Of a DNA stretch of 64,000 nt, positions 33,631 to 56,495 are shown piece by piece. Position numbers and translations under genes: made by a program. Each line of letters begins with the position of its first letter. The stretch's first letter is position 1. The notes below the pieces were generated by a model that was not told the origin of the DNA, did not search any database, and worked only from the letters and a program-made list of their open reading frames with translations. Source of the DNA: Euborellia annulipes (Eukaryota; Arthropoda; Insecta; Dermaptera; Anisolabididae); contig JAKCPI010015033.1 of NCBI GenBank assembly GCA_023213315.1, positions 247,838 through 311,837 of the forward strand, read 5' to 3'.

Positions 33631-34593
33631 GTAACCCCCCCCTCCCCCCCCCCCCCCCGCCTTTGGTGTGATCCAACATTCCAAGGCGTTCTTTACATTA
33701 ATCCCTTGCCCTAATCTCAAATAAGGATATCATAAAACCAGCCCTGGAAATTCACTACCTCTTTAAAAGAACTGCATGAAAATCCGTCATTATATGAGAA
33801 GTTTTGAAGCCTTTTGAGTTACAAACAGACACAGCTAGACTTTGTCTTTTATATTTATTTATTGAAAAATTATGTAATTTTTTATTTGTACGGAATATAT
33901 TGAATAGAATTTGAAATATGTAACGATTGAGAATGAATAAAATAAATAAAAGAGCCGAAACGTCTTGAAATCTGTTCTTATTTGGCTGTCTCTGCTCTAT
34001 CCATTTTTAAAAGCAAAAACTCGCTGATATTGCACATTTCAAGGGCAAATTGCTCAAAGGGTTGTGTCAATATCTAACTTTCTTTCTTTACTGCCCATCC
34101 CCTTATACTATTCGTTTTTTCCTATTTTTAAACTATTTTATAACAAGAACAATTAGCAAGCATATATCATTCATAAGTCAATAAAATAGTTTGTTAAGAT
34201 ACGTAGCTATATTGATTTGGGTAACCTAAATAAATTAAAGTTAATTCTTTAATATTTGTTGTTTGTTATAAGCTTTTACTCTTTCTCCCGTGAAAGATGG
34301 AATCTTTCTGCCCCTCCCTCATATTTCCATACAGGAAGGTACCCTCCCCCTCTCTCCTTGGATTAGCTACCTGTTAGATTCGCACGCGGCCTTCAAGAAA
34401 TGTGAGAGAGACTTGCACTTTTTATCGTATATAACTGTTACTATCAAATAAAGTGCATTCACCTTCTTTCACCTCCTAAGATGATTCCCTCCACTAATTC
34501 AGATGTCGGTCATTTTCTTTATAGGCCTACTTTATTTAATTTAATAAAAATAATAATAAACCGATGACGGTGTAGAATAATACGATAGGAAAA
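33631..34593. other. Unassigned sequence
   Basis: It starts in a C-run (33634-33658). GCCGAAACGTC at 33954 resembles a Penelope-like 3' piece, without the upstream core. Nothing else was recognised. Confidence 0.35.
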
Positions 34594-34951
34594 AATCTGG
34601 TGTGACTGTCGCACAGCACACAACTTTCTCTTACCTTCGATAATCGAAAGGTGTGTTCTGGGCTTGTCACACCAGATTTTTTGTGTCCACATATATTTCT
34701 GGCTCTTCCTTCCATAGAGCCAACTTTAAATCCCTTTGGGGGATTTCGATTTCGATTCAAAAGGGGATGATCCCCTTTGGAACTTTTAACGAATTTAAAA
34801 AAAATTTTGGGTAAATAAACTGGAATCCCGAAGAAGGAATATCAAAATAAAAGTGTCGATATTCGAAACTCAAATTTAAAACCCAATATATACTTTCTGA
34901 TCTCAATACTTTCCTCTCTCTATATATTTCATATATAGGGTAAGAGAAAGT
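34594..34951 (-). mobile_element. HER-ended unit with an unrelated interior
   Basis: The right palindrome (34594-34690) and left hairpin (about 34900-34951) are typical HER ends, flanked by AAAAAA and AAAAA. The 200 bp between them matches instead a different repeat (CGATTCAAAAGGGGATGATC, TTTGGAACTTTTTA), also seen at 49232-49280. Confidence 0.65.
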
Positions 34952-34956
34952 AAAAA

Positions 34957-35480
34957 GGCGTATCAGAGTTCTTTCTTTGTAGTTTGAATTTTTTTTTTTT
35001 TTTTCCTCCCCCCCCCCCCCCCCACACATCCCACCTTCTTTTTGACTTTGTTTTATAATTAACATAATCTTTTATTAATATATATATTGTGGGGATTTTT
35101 TTTAATTTTAAAAAAAGGGGGGGGGGCGGTTTGGGGGCGCGGGGGTGTCTGAACTTATTTATTCAAATTAATTGGAAGCTAATCTATGCCATTATATATA
35201 AATTTATATATAGGACTAAAAGATAAAGTCTAGTCTCCAAAGATATTGGAGATAAGGCCATTGACTTTGGAGCTAGTTCTAATTTCCTATCCAATAATTG
35301 ATCAACCCTAAAGGGTTGATGGCCTCTTTTGAAATTCATTTATGAATATTTGAAAATTCCATCCCAAACGACGATATCGATGAGGCCTCGTCTATCGATC
35401 AAAAAGCACATGTCAACTGAGTAAAGAGGACAAAGGAGGGGGAAATCCAGGTCGCATTTTGCCCCGATGACTGACTATCG
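34957..35480. other. Homopolymer-rich unassigned sequence
   Basis: A T-run then C-run (34990-35024) is followed 90 bp later by an A-run then G-run (35112-35128). These could be two ends of a G-run MITE. No other signal. Confidence 0.35.
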
Positions 35481-35529
35481 ATGCCAAAAAAGACCTTAAA
35501 GAAATTTAAAAATATTTTTGTGTGTATAG

Positions 35530-35700
35530 GTACGCCGGATCGACGAAATTGCTTTTTTCATGAACTCGGCAAGGCCTCTGCCGATTTCGTGAATTCGTCA
35601 AGGCCTCTGCCGAGCCGAGTTCACGTATTAAGCAATTTTATGCCTATTTCGCCAATTCGGCAACAAAATGTTTGCCAATTCACGAAAACGGCAACTATTC
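35530..35700. repeat. Cluster of CGGCAGAGGCC hairpins
   Basis: AAGGCCTCTGCCGA occurs at about 35570 and 35600, next to GAACTCGGC and GAGTTCACG words that can pair with each other. Further CCAATTCGGCAA/CCAATTCACGAA words follow. The unit is not recognised. Confidence 0.4.
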
Positions 35701-35987
35701 TTCGCCCACGCATTGAACAATAGATAGTATGAATGAACAAGTCATATGGCGCCTGAATCTAATACTATTAAACGAGCAATGTACGTTTGCTTGCTTGCTT
35801 ATATATATTGTATATCAGTTCTCGAAAACGGCTCTGACGATTTTTTTTAAATTTTAAATATATAGACTATTTGTGGTCCCAAAATGAAATTGTGCTAGGT
35901 CTCATGTTTGGGAAAATTCGGGTACTTGTACTTTACTGGTGTACTTTTTTTAGTTTTTTTTAATTTTCTCGGAATTCCTTTTAAAGA

Positions 35988-36095
35988 TTTCTTTCAAATT
36001 TTAAATATTTTCCTATTTCTTCTATACAAATCAAATTCGCGCCCCTCGAGTACTCGTACTTTACTGATGTACTTTTTTTAGTTTTTTACAATTTT
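35988..36095 (+). repeat. 108-bp direct repeat, copy 1
   Basis: Identical to 37555-37662 except for one base (GAGTACTCG against GAGTATTCG). Contains GCGCCCCTCGAG and CTTTACTGATGTAC. Confidence 0.9.
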
Positions 36096-36257
36096 CGTTT
36101 TAAAGGTTTTATAATGTTCAAAGCCTAGTGGACTTGCTTCCTGGTCAAACCCTCCCTCTCTCTACCCTGGACCCACACATTTATCTCTCCAGGAATATTA
36201 AATTTTAATTAATGCGCAATTTTGTAAATTTAATTTTTCATATCAATGTATTCTTAA

Positions 36258-37214
36258 GGCTGGTCGTCCACTGGACGCGACAACGCGCTACCGCTACAAG
36301 CGCTACAACATGCTACAGATCCCAATGTGTGTGAATCAATTGAAGCTCGTCCACTAGAAGCGCGCGACATCACGCTACAACGCGCTTCGAGCGACAAGGC
36401 GCTACAGATCCCAAAAAAATGGGATCTGTAGCGCGTTGTAGCGTCTAACCCTTTGTTTTTCTAACCTAAAATACTCTCACCGGCAAAAAAAAACCGCAAC
36501 ACTTTGTTTTTTCTTAATAAAATTGATGCAATTGAATAAAACAAAGACCAAAATGTCGATATTTAATTTGTGGGACAAAATAAGATTAAATAGACCTCAA
36601 AGAGCCGTAGTTACTTCATCAATCACTGTTTGTTCGGTGAGTGTGTGTTTAAATGAATTTTCATAAATTTTTTAAATTTTTTATTAACTGTTTCAAGAAT
36701 CGACTGCTTTGCAAATATCAGTTTCGATTTTTCATCACCGTCAGGACCTTTAAAGATAAACATAGAGTATGTGTAATTTATTTTATATTCAACACTTACT
36801 TATTCTTTTATAGTCGACATTACAATTTTTTGTGATATACTGTATATATATATTAAATTGATAAAATTATACATTTTTGTTTTTTTCACATTGAGTGATT
36901 TGGTGAAGTAACTGCGGCTCTTCGAGGTCTATTTAAAATAACCTTCATCCCAGAATATAAAGAATTTTAAAATAAGATTATTTGAAAATTTAGCGAAAAT
37001 AAATATAAATTAGGACATTTTTATCTTGGTTTTATATTTCAATTTAATTATTTATTAAAATTATATGGATTTGTTTTATTTATTGGTTAGAAATTTATAT
37101 GATATTTTATGTCAAATGTAGCGCGAAGTAGCGTGCAGTGGACGACCCTTGTCGCGTGTTGTCGCGTCTCTTGTTGTCGCCCTTGTAGCGGTAGCGTCCA
37201 GTGGACGACCAGGC
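36258..37214. mobile_element. PIF/Harbinger-like element, 957 bp
   Basis: Terminal repeats GGCTGGTCGTCCACTGGACG and its inverted partner at the right differ by one base. A 3-bp TAA duplication flanks it (36255-36257 and 37215-37217). Subterminal CGCTACAAGCGCTACAAC words repeat. Inside is an inverted pair (36591-36628 and 36893-36931, GCCGTAGTTACTTCA type). No transposase or Myb-like gene. Confidence 0.75.
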
Positions 37215-37554
37215 TAAAATTAATTTAATAATGTCAAAAAGGCCAATTAGTAGAAAAATACCTATTATTTAAATTCTATTATTAAAATACTAATCTCTGA
37301 TTATTATTAATTAATTTTAGTGAAAATAATAATTTTTAATTGTCTCCAGGCTGACGCATTTCCTGGGCAACTCTCTTACGTATATCTCATGATTAAAGTT
37401 TTCTTATGAGGCACTGTCTCCTTCCTCTAAGTATCCACTCAGTAATGTTACTATTAATAATGTTGCTATTCCTCAAAACTCTCCCTGGACTGTTATTTCT
37501 TATTTTGGTCTTTTTATTGATGTTTCCATTGAGGTGCAAGTTTTCTCTTTATAA

Positions 37555-37662
37555 TTTCTTTCAAATTTTAAATATTTTCCTATTTCTTCTATACAAATCA
37601 AATTCGCGCCCCTCGAGTATTCGTACTTTACTGATGTACTTTTTTTAGTTTTTTACAATTTT
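37555..37662 (+). repeat. 108-bp direct repeat, copy 2
   Basis: Second copy of 35988-36095, 1567 bp away in the same orientation. The two flank the PIF-like element but not at its borders. Confidence 0.9.
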
Positions 37663-37995
37663 ATCAATATAAAAAAAAAGACCGAGCTCCGGCTCGGTCA
37701 CCCCGGAACTCAACTATTTTATATGATTATGTTTGTTTTATTTTCTCTTACCTCTATATTTTTTTTATTTATTTATTTGAACTTCCTATTGGGATCTCCG
37801 TTTATTTACCCGAGGTGCTTTCGTGTACGAAGACACACACCTCAATCCCAACCGGCCTCTGGCCGTAGCCATCTACCGGCACCCCGTGAAGTTACATCAT
37901 TTCCTATCTCTAACTCCTCCTCCCGCTTTCGTCTCTAGCTAGCGAACTAATACTTATTTCTGGTTCCAACCGGCTCCTTATATCCAACCTCTTCT
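37663..37995. other. Unassigned, with a GC hairpin
   Basis: GACCGAGCTCCGGCTCGGTC near 37680 is a 20-bp palindrome of the type seen at the head of RTE-like repeats. TTTCTCTTACCTCTATA at 37741 is an isolated HER left-end word. Confidence 0.4.
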
Positions 37996-38262
37996 ATGTT
38001 ATGGAGGATGTCCTAGTTTGAGGAGGGACTCCCTCAGCACCGACTCCTTTCGAAGAATGCATCATTGAGAGGGAACTTTCTTTACGTCCCTTCCACAGGA
38101 CGGGATGTCACAGCAACTCCCTCTCCTCGGTAGAGTTGCCTGAGGGCTATTGTGGTGAGATCCTATATTCCAATCCAGGGCTTGCTTGAGGATTTGTTTA
38201 TATTAAATAAACATTTTTATTTAATGAAAAAACGCCCAGGATTAGAACAGGGCATGGGGGGG
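37996..38262 (-). mobile_element. SINE-3, reverse orientation
   Basis: Reverse complement of 31561-31858, from GGATGTCCTAGTTTGAGG to the box B-like GGATTAGAAC. The head beyond box B is cut short. Confidence 0.75.
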
Positions 38263-38523
38263 GACAGCTCTATGGGAAGAATGATTATAAGTTTTTAGTT
38301 GTCTGATATGTGGCTAGATGGCAATACTAGACTAGTTAAAAATTTATCCTGTAGAGTTCGTTCCATTCGCCAACAATATAACATTTTTTCATGAGTTTAA
38401 ATAAACAAATAAAAAAAAAAAAACATTATAAATTTGAATATAATAAAATTGTAACGTGCCCTACTCAATTATTCACCCGCAATTATTGCCCTTCGCATTC
38501 TATATGCTCTACGTGTTTTTAAA

Positions 38524-39096
38524 ATGGGAAAGAAAGAAGTAAGTTCTTAATTATTTCATTATTTATTTATTTTTTTTAAATATGTGACCGTCCACAATGG
38601 GGTTTTTAAATTACCCCCTCCCAAAAAAAAAAAAACAGTGGGGGAACCCTGAAAAATATTCTATTCATCAGAATCAATGTATTTTATATAAAAAATTTGA
38701 AAAAAAAAACAAGACTAAACTCATTTTTCTCAAAACTAATATATAATCGTAATACAGTTTCGATGCATTGTCAAGGGATGCTTTACAAAATACTTGCCTG
38801 AAAAGATATGGGGTAAATTATTTTGTTTTCCTGCAAAAGAAACGCTTCTCCGCCAATGTCTTCAAAATCTAGATCTAAACGAATTAATTTCATTTACTGC
38901 AAGACAGATTAATAACAGAGGATATAGGGTTTGCCAACGGCATTTCAATGACACCCAATTCCAAAATAATTTACAACTTAAGCTTCTCAAGCAAGTTATT
39001 CCTCCACCGATTTGTTGTTACACTGTGCAAGAAGAAAAAATACACGCAACATCCAAGCCAAACAATCTACTGGGAGTTAATTTTTTTATTCGGTGA
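38524..39096 (+). CDS. THAP-domain protein, N-terminal part (two exons)
   Basis: Exon 1 is 38524-38538 (MGKKE) with a GTAAGT donor. Exon 2 starts at 38758 after ATACAG, phase 0, and runs to a TGA at 39094-39096. The 117-residue product has a C2CH zinc site: C8 and C13 (CIVKGC), C64 and H67 (RVCQRHF), within the C-x2-4-C-x35-50-C-x2-H spacing of THAP domains. FPAKETLLRQC and QVIPPP fit the conserved FP and AVP(T/S) regions. THAP domains bind DNA and occur in host regulators and P-element-type transposases. The conserved Trp of the domain is not evident. The TGA overlaps a donor-like CG/GTGAAA, so the gene may continue by splicing (an acidic open stretch lies at 39153-39270); no later domain is found. 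Confidence 0.65.
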
Positions 39097-39411
39097 AACC
39101 TCCTAATTTTCTAAACAAAATAATAAAAAAATTTTTGCCAATTTACTTGTAGATTTCTTGCACCCTTCAAATAAAGGAATAATTAAAGAGGAGAAAAATC
39201 TAGACTACATAGATGACAATGTCCAAGAAGAGGAAGAGGCAACACTGAAAACATCCACGCCCAGCCTTTGCAGATTAATTATAATTTTTTTACAATTTGC
39301 AATAAATTTTTTTAACACTAATTTCTCTTTTTTTCATTTACTGTTCATTTTCAAATAATTGTTTTAATCTTTTTTTTATTTTATCATACCGATAAACATA
39401 TATATTAATAT
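39097..39411 (+). other. Possible continuation of the THAP gene
   Basis: After TTACTTGTAG an open stretch (39155-39270) encodes NLDYIDDNVQEEEEATLKT, the kind of acidic linker that follows THAP domains. The phase does not agree with the obvious donor at 39093, so the join is unproven. Confidence 0.3.
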
Positions 39412-39687
39412 CAAGGGCGGATAGAGGGGGGGGGGGGGGGCAAAGGATTTAATTACCCCCCCCCGAGATTTGAAAAAAAAATACTTTTTTTCAAAAATAA
39501 ATTTATTTTTAATGAAAAATTTTAAAAATTAACACTTAAAAATTTGATTTGTATTTATATTCTGGCAAACAAGTGCAGAATAAGCCTTTAAATTACCGAA
39601 ATGAAGAAAAATTGCGTGCTGTGCGACCAGTCACACCAGATTACCCCCCCCCCCCCCCCCCGAGAAACACCTCTGGATCCGCCCTTG
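39412..39687. mobile_element. CAAGGGCGG-type hAT MITE, 276 bp
   Basis: Ends CAAGGGCGGATAGAGG and CTGGATCCGCCCTTG. The 8-bp duplication ATTAATAT is perfect (39404-39411 and 39688-39695), supporting a hAT origin. G-run and C-runs lie near the ends. The interior includes a HER palindrome fragment (GTGCTGTGCGACCAGTCAC). Confidence 0.9.
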
Positions 39688-39825
39688 ATTAATATACAGA
39701 AAATATTGAATAAATATCAAAAATTCAATACGAATTGGACGAAGTTTTCCTGTGCAACTATCACATCAGTATTTGAAACAAATTAAATTTTTCGTGCACT
39801 TTTTTTTTTAAATTTATTTAAGGTC

Positions 39826-39986
39826 TTTTCGGCATCTAAGGTGATTTAGACCCCATCCCTATTAATTTCAAATGATTAGTAGCCAATTCAAATTAAATAA
39901 ATTTTTCTCGCTTGGGACGGGACGCGAACTCGGGACCTTGGGCACGAGAAGCTAATGTCTTCTCTCTGAGCCACGGGTCTCCCGCG
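39826..39986 (-). mobile_element. SINE-2, reverse orientation
   Basis: Minus strand has GACCCGTGGCTCAGAGAG and GAGTTCGCGTCCCG boxes, then the GGGTCTAAATCACC ... GATGCCGAAAAGACC tail ending in the T-run on the plus strand. Confidence 0.75.
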
Positions 39987-40044
39987 CAAAATAATAGGTC
40001 GACACGCGTATAGAGGGCGCTAAACTTATAAACAATTTTTTAAC

Positions 40045-40133
40045 CTGGAGCTGTCCCATCTTGATTGTATGATCTGTGGAACAGGGATATTCTTTGTAGA
40101 AGCCGACACCCTAGCTCACTACACCAGTGAGGC
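40045..40133 (-). mobile_element. SINE-3 head fragment
   Basis: Minus strand GGCCTCACTGGTGTAGTG and CCCTGTTCC correspond to boxes A and B of SINE-3. Confidence 0.6.
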
Positions 40134-40135
40134 CC

Positions 40136-40368
40136 CCTTACCTCTATATATGTTTATATCTCTATAGAGAAAGTATTCGATTCATGTCAAAAATTCAATG
40201 TCGAGATTTTGATGGATATACACGTTTTGGGGTTCCCTGAATCAAAAAAAGAGGTTTTCACGACATGGTCTGTCTGTTTGTGTGTGTGTCTGTCTGTGAA
40301 CAAAATATCTCAAGAACGAAAAGAGCTAAGAGGTTGAAATTTTATTATTAAGTTAGGCACTCTCCCAA
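40136..40368 (+). repeat. HER repeat, 3' truncated
   Basis: Left hairpin remnant CTTACCTCTATATATG ... GAGAAAGTATTCGATTC through (TG)n to TTAGGCACTCTCCC. Core and right palindrome absent. Confidence 0.8.
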
Positions 40369-40475
40369 GGGGTTTCAAGTACACTATAGATAGGCCTACT
40401 GATGTGGAAGCGTTCGTAGCGCAGCGCCATCATAGATGCAAAAATTTTGTGATATAATCAATTGTGCTAGTAAAG

Positions 40476-40998
40476 CAGGGGTGGGCAAATACTTTTAAGC
40501 GCGGGCCAAAATGAAATTTTCAAAATGTCTCCCGGGCCGGCGGACTATACCGTGTACGCTTTCCACACGCGAATGTTTGGGTGGAGTTTTTTCCCTGCCC
40601 AAATTTTTTTGACAAAAACACTATAAGTATCATTTTAAAGCATTTGGACAAAGAAATTTTACAGTTAATAATAGATAATAGTAATAATAAATTGTCTTAC
40701 TTGGGTGTACAGGCGAACAATTTGTGCCCAGTAAAATATGTTCCGTAATTTTTAAAGAAAATGAAAGATTATAATCGAACAGACCTGTATGTTGCATACA
40801 TAACTGTAGAGATATGGTTACGGCTGTTCGAAATTATAATACTCTCTATTATTTATATATTTCATTATTTATATGCATACTACGCACACTAATACTGTTG
40901 ATTTCAACGAAATCGCATAAAAGAGATTTTTCAACGGGCCGGTTAAAGTAAGCAAAAGGGCCGGATCCGGCCCGCGGGCCGGCTTTTGCCCACCCCTG
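40476..40998. mobile_element. Non-autonomous hAT element, 523 bp
   Basis: Termini CAGGGGTGGGCAAA and TTTGCCCACCCCTG, with GGGCCGG words inside both ends, match a widespread hAT terminal type. The duplication TAGTAAAG is perfect (40468-40475 and 40999-41006). Confidence 0.93.
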
Positions 40999-41076
40999 TA
41001 GTAAAGGATATCGAGACAAGTAAAGAACCTTTAAAATTGCAGCAAATTTAAATCGAATGCAATGCAGTCAATGTTA

Positions 41077-41284
41077 GGGTGCGTACACACCTGCGCTCTG
41101 CTCCGCTCGCGAGCTGCTTGTTGTTGTTGTTTTGAGATGCTCGCGAGCCGCTCGCGAGCTGCTCGCCGCGATCCATCTCTTTGGATCGTTGGCAGGTTCG
41201 TCAAAATAAATAATTTCAACGAGCAACGAACTTTGAGCCGCGAACTGCTCGCGAGCGGAGCAGAGCGCAGGTGTGTACGCACCC
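41077..41284. mobile_element. PIF/Harbinger-like MITE, 208 bp
   Basis: Terminal inverted repeats of about 38 bp begin GGGTGCGTACACACC and are rich in GCTCGCGAGC. TTA lies on both sides (41074-41076 and 41285-41287). The centre holds GATCCATCTCTTTGGATCG. Confidence 0.85.
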
Positions 41285-41498
41285 TTAGAGGTTAAGTTCA
41301 ATAAACAAAAATAAATTTGTCTGAAACGAAGAACAAATACTTTTAAAATATTATCTCTGGGTATTTAGAACAACTTGCAGGGGGCCCGACTTTGGCGGGT
41401 TCGGTCCGACTAAGGTCGGTTTTCCTTTAGAAAAGAAAAATTTAAAACAACTTGGGAATTTTCTCGGCTTCGTAGATTTTACTTAAAAAAAAATAAAA

Positions 41499-42193
41499 AA
41501 TCTGGTGTGACTGGTCGCACAGCATACAACTTTCTCTTACCTCGAAAGTTGTGTTCTGTGCCTGTCACACCAGATGTTTTTGTGTCGAGATATATTTAGT
41601 ATTAGAATTCAAGACTTTTTGTTTATTCCGCCCCTTCAGCCAGCAGCCATTGGGCAGGATTCAAGATGTAAAATTGATAGCCATGGGAAAATATTTTTCT
41701 TTTGTTACCATGGCAACCATTTCTCCGATCTTTCCTATGAAGTACAAGAGTAAAGTGTAAGTAAGTGGTCTTCAGAAGATTTCAATGCCAAAATGAGAAT
41801 ACACATTTTAAAGAGCATCTAAAAAATAATTGATTTTTGAATTAAAAAAAAAAATCGTTGGAGCGAATTTTGAGAAAATCGAAAAAATCTGAAAAAAAAG
41901 TACTAGTACTCTTTGGCCGATTTTGATTAAAAGCTTATTTTTCCGGCCCCGGGGGATGTTTAACTTAAATATAAAATTTCAACCTCGTAGCTCAATTCCT
42001 TCATGCTTAAAATTGAACACAGACACACACACCCACCCACCCACAGACAGACTATGTCGCGAAACCCACTTTTTTGGACTCAGGGGACCTCAAAACGTGA
42101 AGATCCATCAAAATCTCGACATCGAACTTTTGACATGAATCCAATACTTTCTCTCTATATATATATTACATATATACATAGGTAAGAGAAAGT
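41499..42193 (-). repeat. HER repeat, full length
   Basis: Runs from AATCTGGTGTGACTGG to GGTAAGAGAAAGT between A-runs. The palindrome lacks part of one side (CTTACCTCGAAAG). A 40-bp intrusion (TTTATTCCGCCCCTTCAGCC) sits at about 41620-41658. Confidence 0.88.
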
Positions 42194-42489
42194 AAAATGC
42201 GATCGCTGGAAGGCGAGGATCTTTCAAAGGCGGGCCCGGGTCCAGGGAGTCTAGACCGGAGGCGATCGACGAGGCTAGTTCATTTAATATTTATTTAATG
42301 ACTTCAGCCCTTGGCCATAATTATCAAACAGAAAATCTTTTTCAATATTTATTCTTAACGACAAGTCAAATATTAGCTAGCCAAATGCAAAAACATATCC
42401 AAGTTGAACTGATTGCAAAATGAAGAGAGATATCGGAATTTGATTCCATTTATCTAACAGAGAAATAAAAAATGATAAAATAATCTCAA

Positions 42490-42723
42490 GTTTAGGGAGC
42501 GAGATGCGGACTCGCCCGGGAGCAGGGCGGCGGCGTCGGCGCAGGGCGGTTCCTCCGCATTTCTTCCCTTATTTGTGTTTTCTCCCTTTTTGGTGTATCC
42601 GTCAGTCGAGTCTCGGCGTCTAACGCCGACGTCGACGACGTCAACCTCGTTCACTCTTCACTCTATCATCATATCATCATTTAATTAACAACAACAAAAT
42701 CAATAGCATCATCATCAATCATC
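42490..42723 (+). promoter_or_regulatory. Probable promoter and 5' UTR of the calcyphosine-like gene
   Basis: A CG-rich stretch, rare in this window, precedes the start codon. TCAGTC at 42602-42607 fits the arthropod initiator, which would give a 5' UTR of about 120 nt of CT- and ATC-rich sequence. No TATA box is at the expected distance. An opposite-strand open frame here is treated as chance. Confidence 0.4.
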
Positions 42724-54555
<11,832 letters not shown>

Positions 54556-54561
54556 AATAAA
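54556..54561 (+). terminator. Candidate polyadenylation signal
   Basis: AATAAA directly follows the TAA stop of the calcyphosine-like gene. It would imply a very short 3' UTR, so another signal further on may be used. Confidence 0.3.
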
Positions 54562-54992
54562 ATTCAAATTACGGCATTCTACCTTCCTATCTATAAAAGC
54601 TTAAATAACCAGCAGCCTCCTTTTCATCTTTTACTTCTTGGACGTAACAATTTCTATGTATTATTAAATTCGCCGTGTGTTTATTGAAACTCTATATATT
54701 ATATACTTTTAACAAAAATAATTTATTTGTTATATTTTAATGATAATATATGCTATTTTTATTTTAGAGTATTTTTTATTTTTTACGCCAGACCAAAAGC
54801 CAGAGAACCCCCCCCCCCCAAACACCCTAAGTAGTAAAACTGCCTTCTAGATATATTTAGAGTTGAAAAAAGTGCGAGGCCGATGACTGATTTACTTTTT
54901 TAGATCTTTCCAATTTTCTTACGATCTAAAATCCACCTTTTAAAATGAACATAGCTCGTAGCAGTGGCTTTGATAGAAAACCTTAACTTCCC
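54562..54992. other. 3' UTR and flank of the calcyphosine-like gene
   Basis: AT-rich with no second canonical AATAAA close by. A C-run near 54810 marks the return of repeats. Confidence 0.4.
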
Positions 54993-55062
54993 GTGCCTGG
55001 TATCCCGGGTTCCCTTATCGTCCTAAGCGAGAAAAATCATATGAATTCGTTGCTCGGGTGGG

Positions 55063-55440
55063 TCGGAGCGAAATGTGATACCCGGCAAAAGAGGCCCACC
55101 CAGATGGACATTACAGATATAAATTTTTTTCAAATGTGGCACAACGACCCTCCCGGAATTCGCCCCGTTTTCGGCTCCAGATGAGGCATCTCTGGCCCTT
55201 CCAGGGCATTAGAACTGGCATGTTGAGGCTAGAATGTCTGTTTCCATCTCAAGTGAGATCTCGTTACCCAAATATATGGTTGCTTTAATCTATTTAAAAT
55301 TTATTGACAATTTTGGGATTTTCGGTCGGAATTTCAAAACTTTGAGGTTAAAATTTTCACAGAACCGATTTGAAAAAAAATTTATATCTGTAATGTCCAT
55401 CTGGGTGGGCCACTTTTGCCGGGTATCACATTTCGCTCCG
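55063..55440. repeat. Inverted repeat, arms about 75 bp
   Basis: 55063-55135 (GGAGCGAAATGTGATACCCGG ... CAGATATAAATTTTTTTC) is the reverse complement of 55370-55440. Direct words GGCACAACGACCC follow both arms. A SINE-2 tail is at 55478-55520. Confidence 0.75.
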
Positions 55441-55569
55441 AAAAAAGTGGCACAACGACCCACCCTATTGGCTACCAATCAATTGAAATAAATATAGATG
55501 GAGTCTAAAAAGCCTCAGATTATAATCTCGGGGGGGGGGGGGGGACCCCCCTCGGAGAAAAAATTAATC

Positions 55570-55829
55570 CGCCCCTAATAAAATATGGTTATTTTTCAAA
55601 ATTGTAATCTCATATTTTGATATTTTATAGGCCTACACAATAGAGAATCCTAAATAAATACAAAATTTTATGAGAATTGGAAAAATTTTTTTAAATGTAT
55701 TAAAAGTTCCAAAAGGATCGAAATTAACATACAAATCCCCATAGGAATTTAGAGCTACAACGTTGTAACGTTCTATGGAAGGAAAACCTAGAAAATTAAT
55801 TTGAAAAATCTGAAATACTTCAAACAATT
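55570..55829 (-). repeat. Second AT-rich repeat family, inverted copy
   Basis: AATATGGTTATTTTTCAAAATTG and TAAATACAAAATTTTATGAG are the reverse complement of words at 49300-49380. Confidence 0.5.
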
Positions 55830-56145
55830 TTCATTTTGAGAAAATTGAAAAAAAACTGAAAAAGTACATTAGTAAAGTACTAATACTTTTTGGCCGATTT
55901 TGTTTAAAAGCTATTTACACGAGTTCGGAAGGTGCCTAACTTAAATATAAAATTTCAACCTCCTAGCTCATTTCCTTCATGGTCAAAAATATCCACAGAC
56001 ACACAGACCAATTTGCGGGACCCACTTTTTTGGATTCAGGGGACCTCAAAACGTGTATATCCATCAAAATCTCGACATCGAATTTTTGGCATGATCGCAA
56101 TACTTTCTCTCTCTATATATTTCATATATAGGTTAAGAGAAAGTA
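55830..56145 (-). repeat. HER repeat, right part missing
   Basis: From TTGAGAAAATTGAAAAAAAACTG to GGTTAAGAGAAAGT, followed by A-run. A further HER word is at 56193-56240. Confidence 0.85.
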
Positions 56146-56495
56146 AAAATATATGAATTTTATTCTAAAAAAAAAAAAGATATAGGCCTATATTCTGTTA
56201 TCATGGCAACAATTTCTCCAATCTTTCCTATGAAGTATTTATTTACGATTCTATATTGTGTATAAAATGTCCAAATATGAGATTAAAATTTTGAAAAATA
56301 ACCATAGTTTATTTGAAGCAGTCAACATTTAAAATGCAAGTTTGAAACTAAAGTCCATCATCACGATGACCTCTTAATGCAATATTGTGTCCACCCAGGA
56401 AAATTATTGTTTCCATTATGGGTTTTAAGCGTAACCTATTTCCATGAATTTTTTCAATCTATCTCACCATTTTCAATTTTTATATTAGGACATTC

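Noticed and set aside
33952..33990. Hammerhead ribozyme at GCCGAAACGTC
   Set aside because: No CUGANGA core lies upstream at a workable distance; only the 3' half of the motif is present.
42454..42654. Minus-strand open frame in front of the calcyphosine-like gene
   Set aside because: It lies in the CG-rich promoter/5' UTR, lacks a recognisable domain, and is best explained by base composition.
54993..55184. Open frame near an inverted repeat
   Set aside because: The opposite arm gives the same peptide on the minus strand, which is a property of the inverted repeat.
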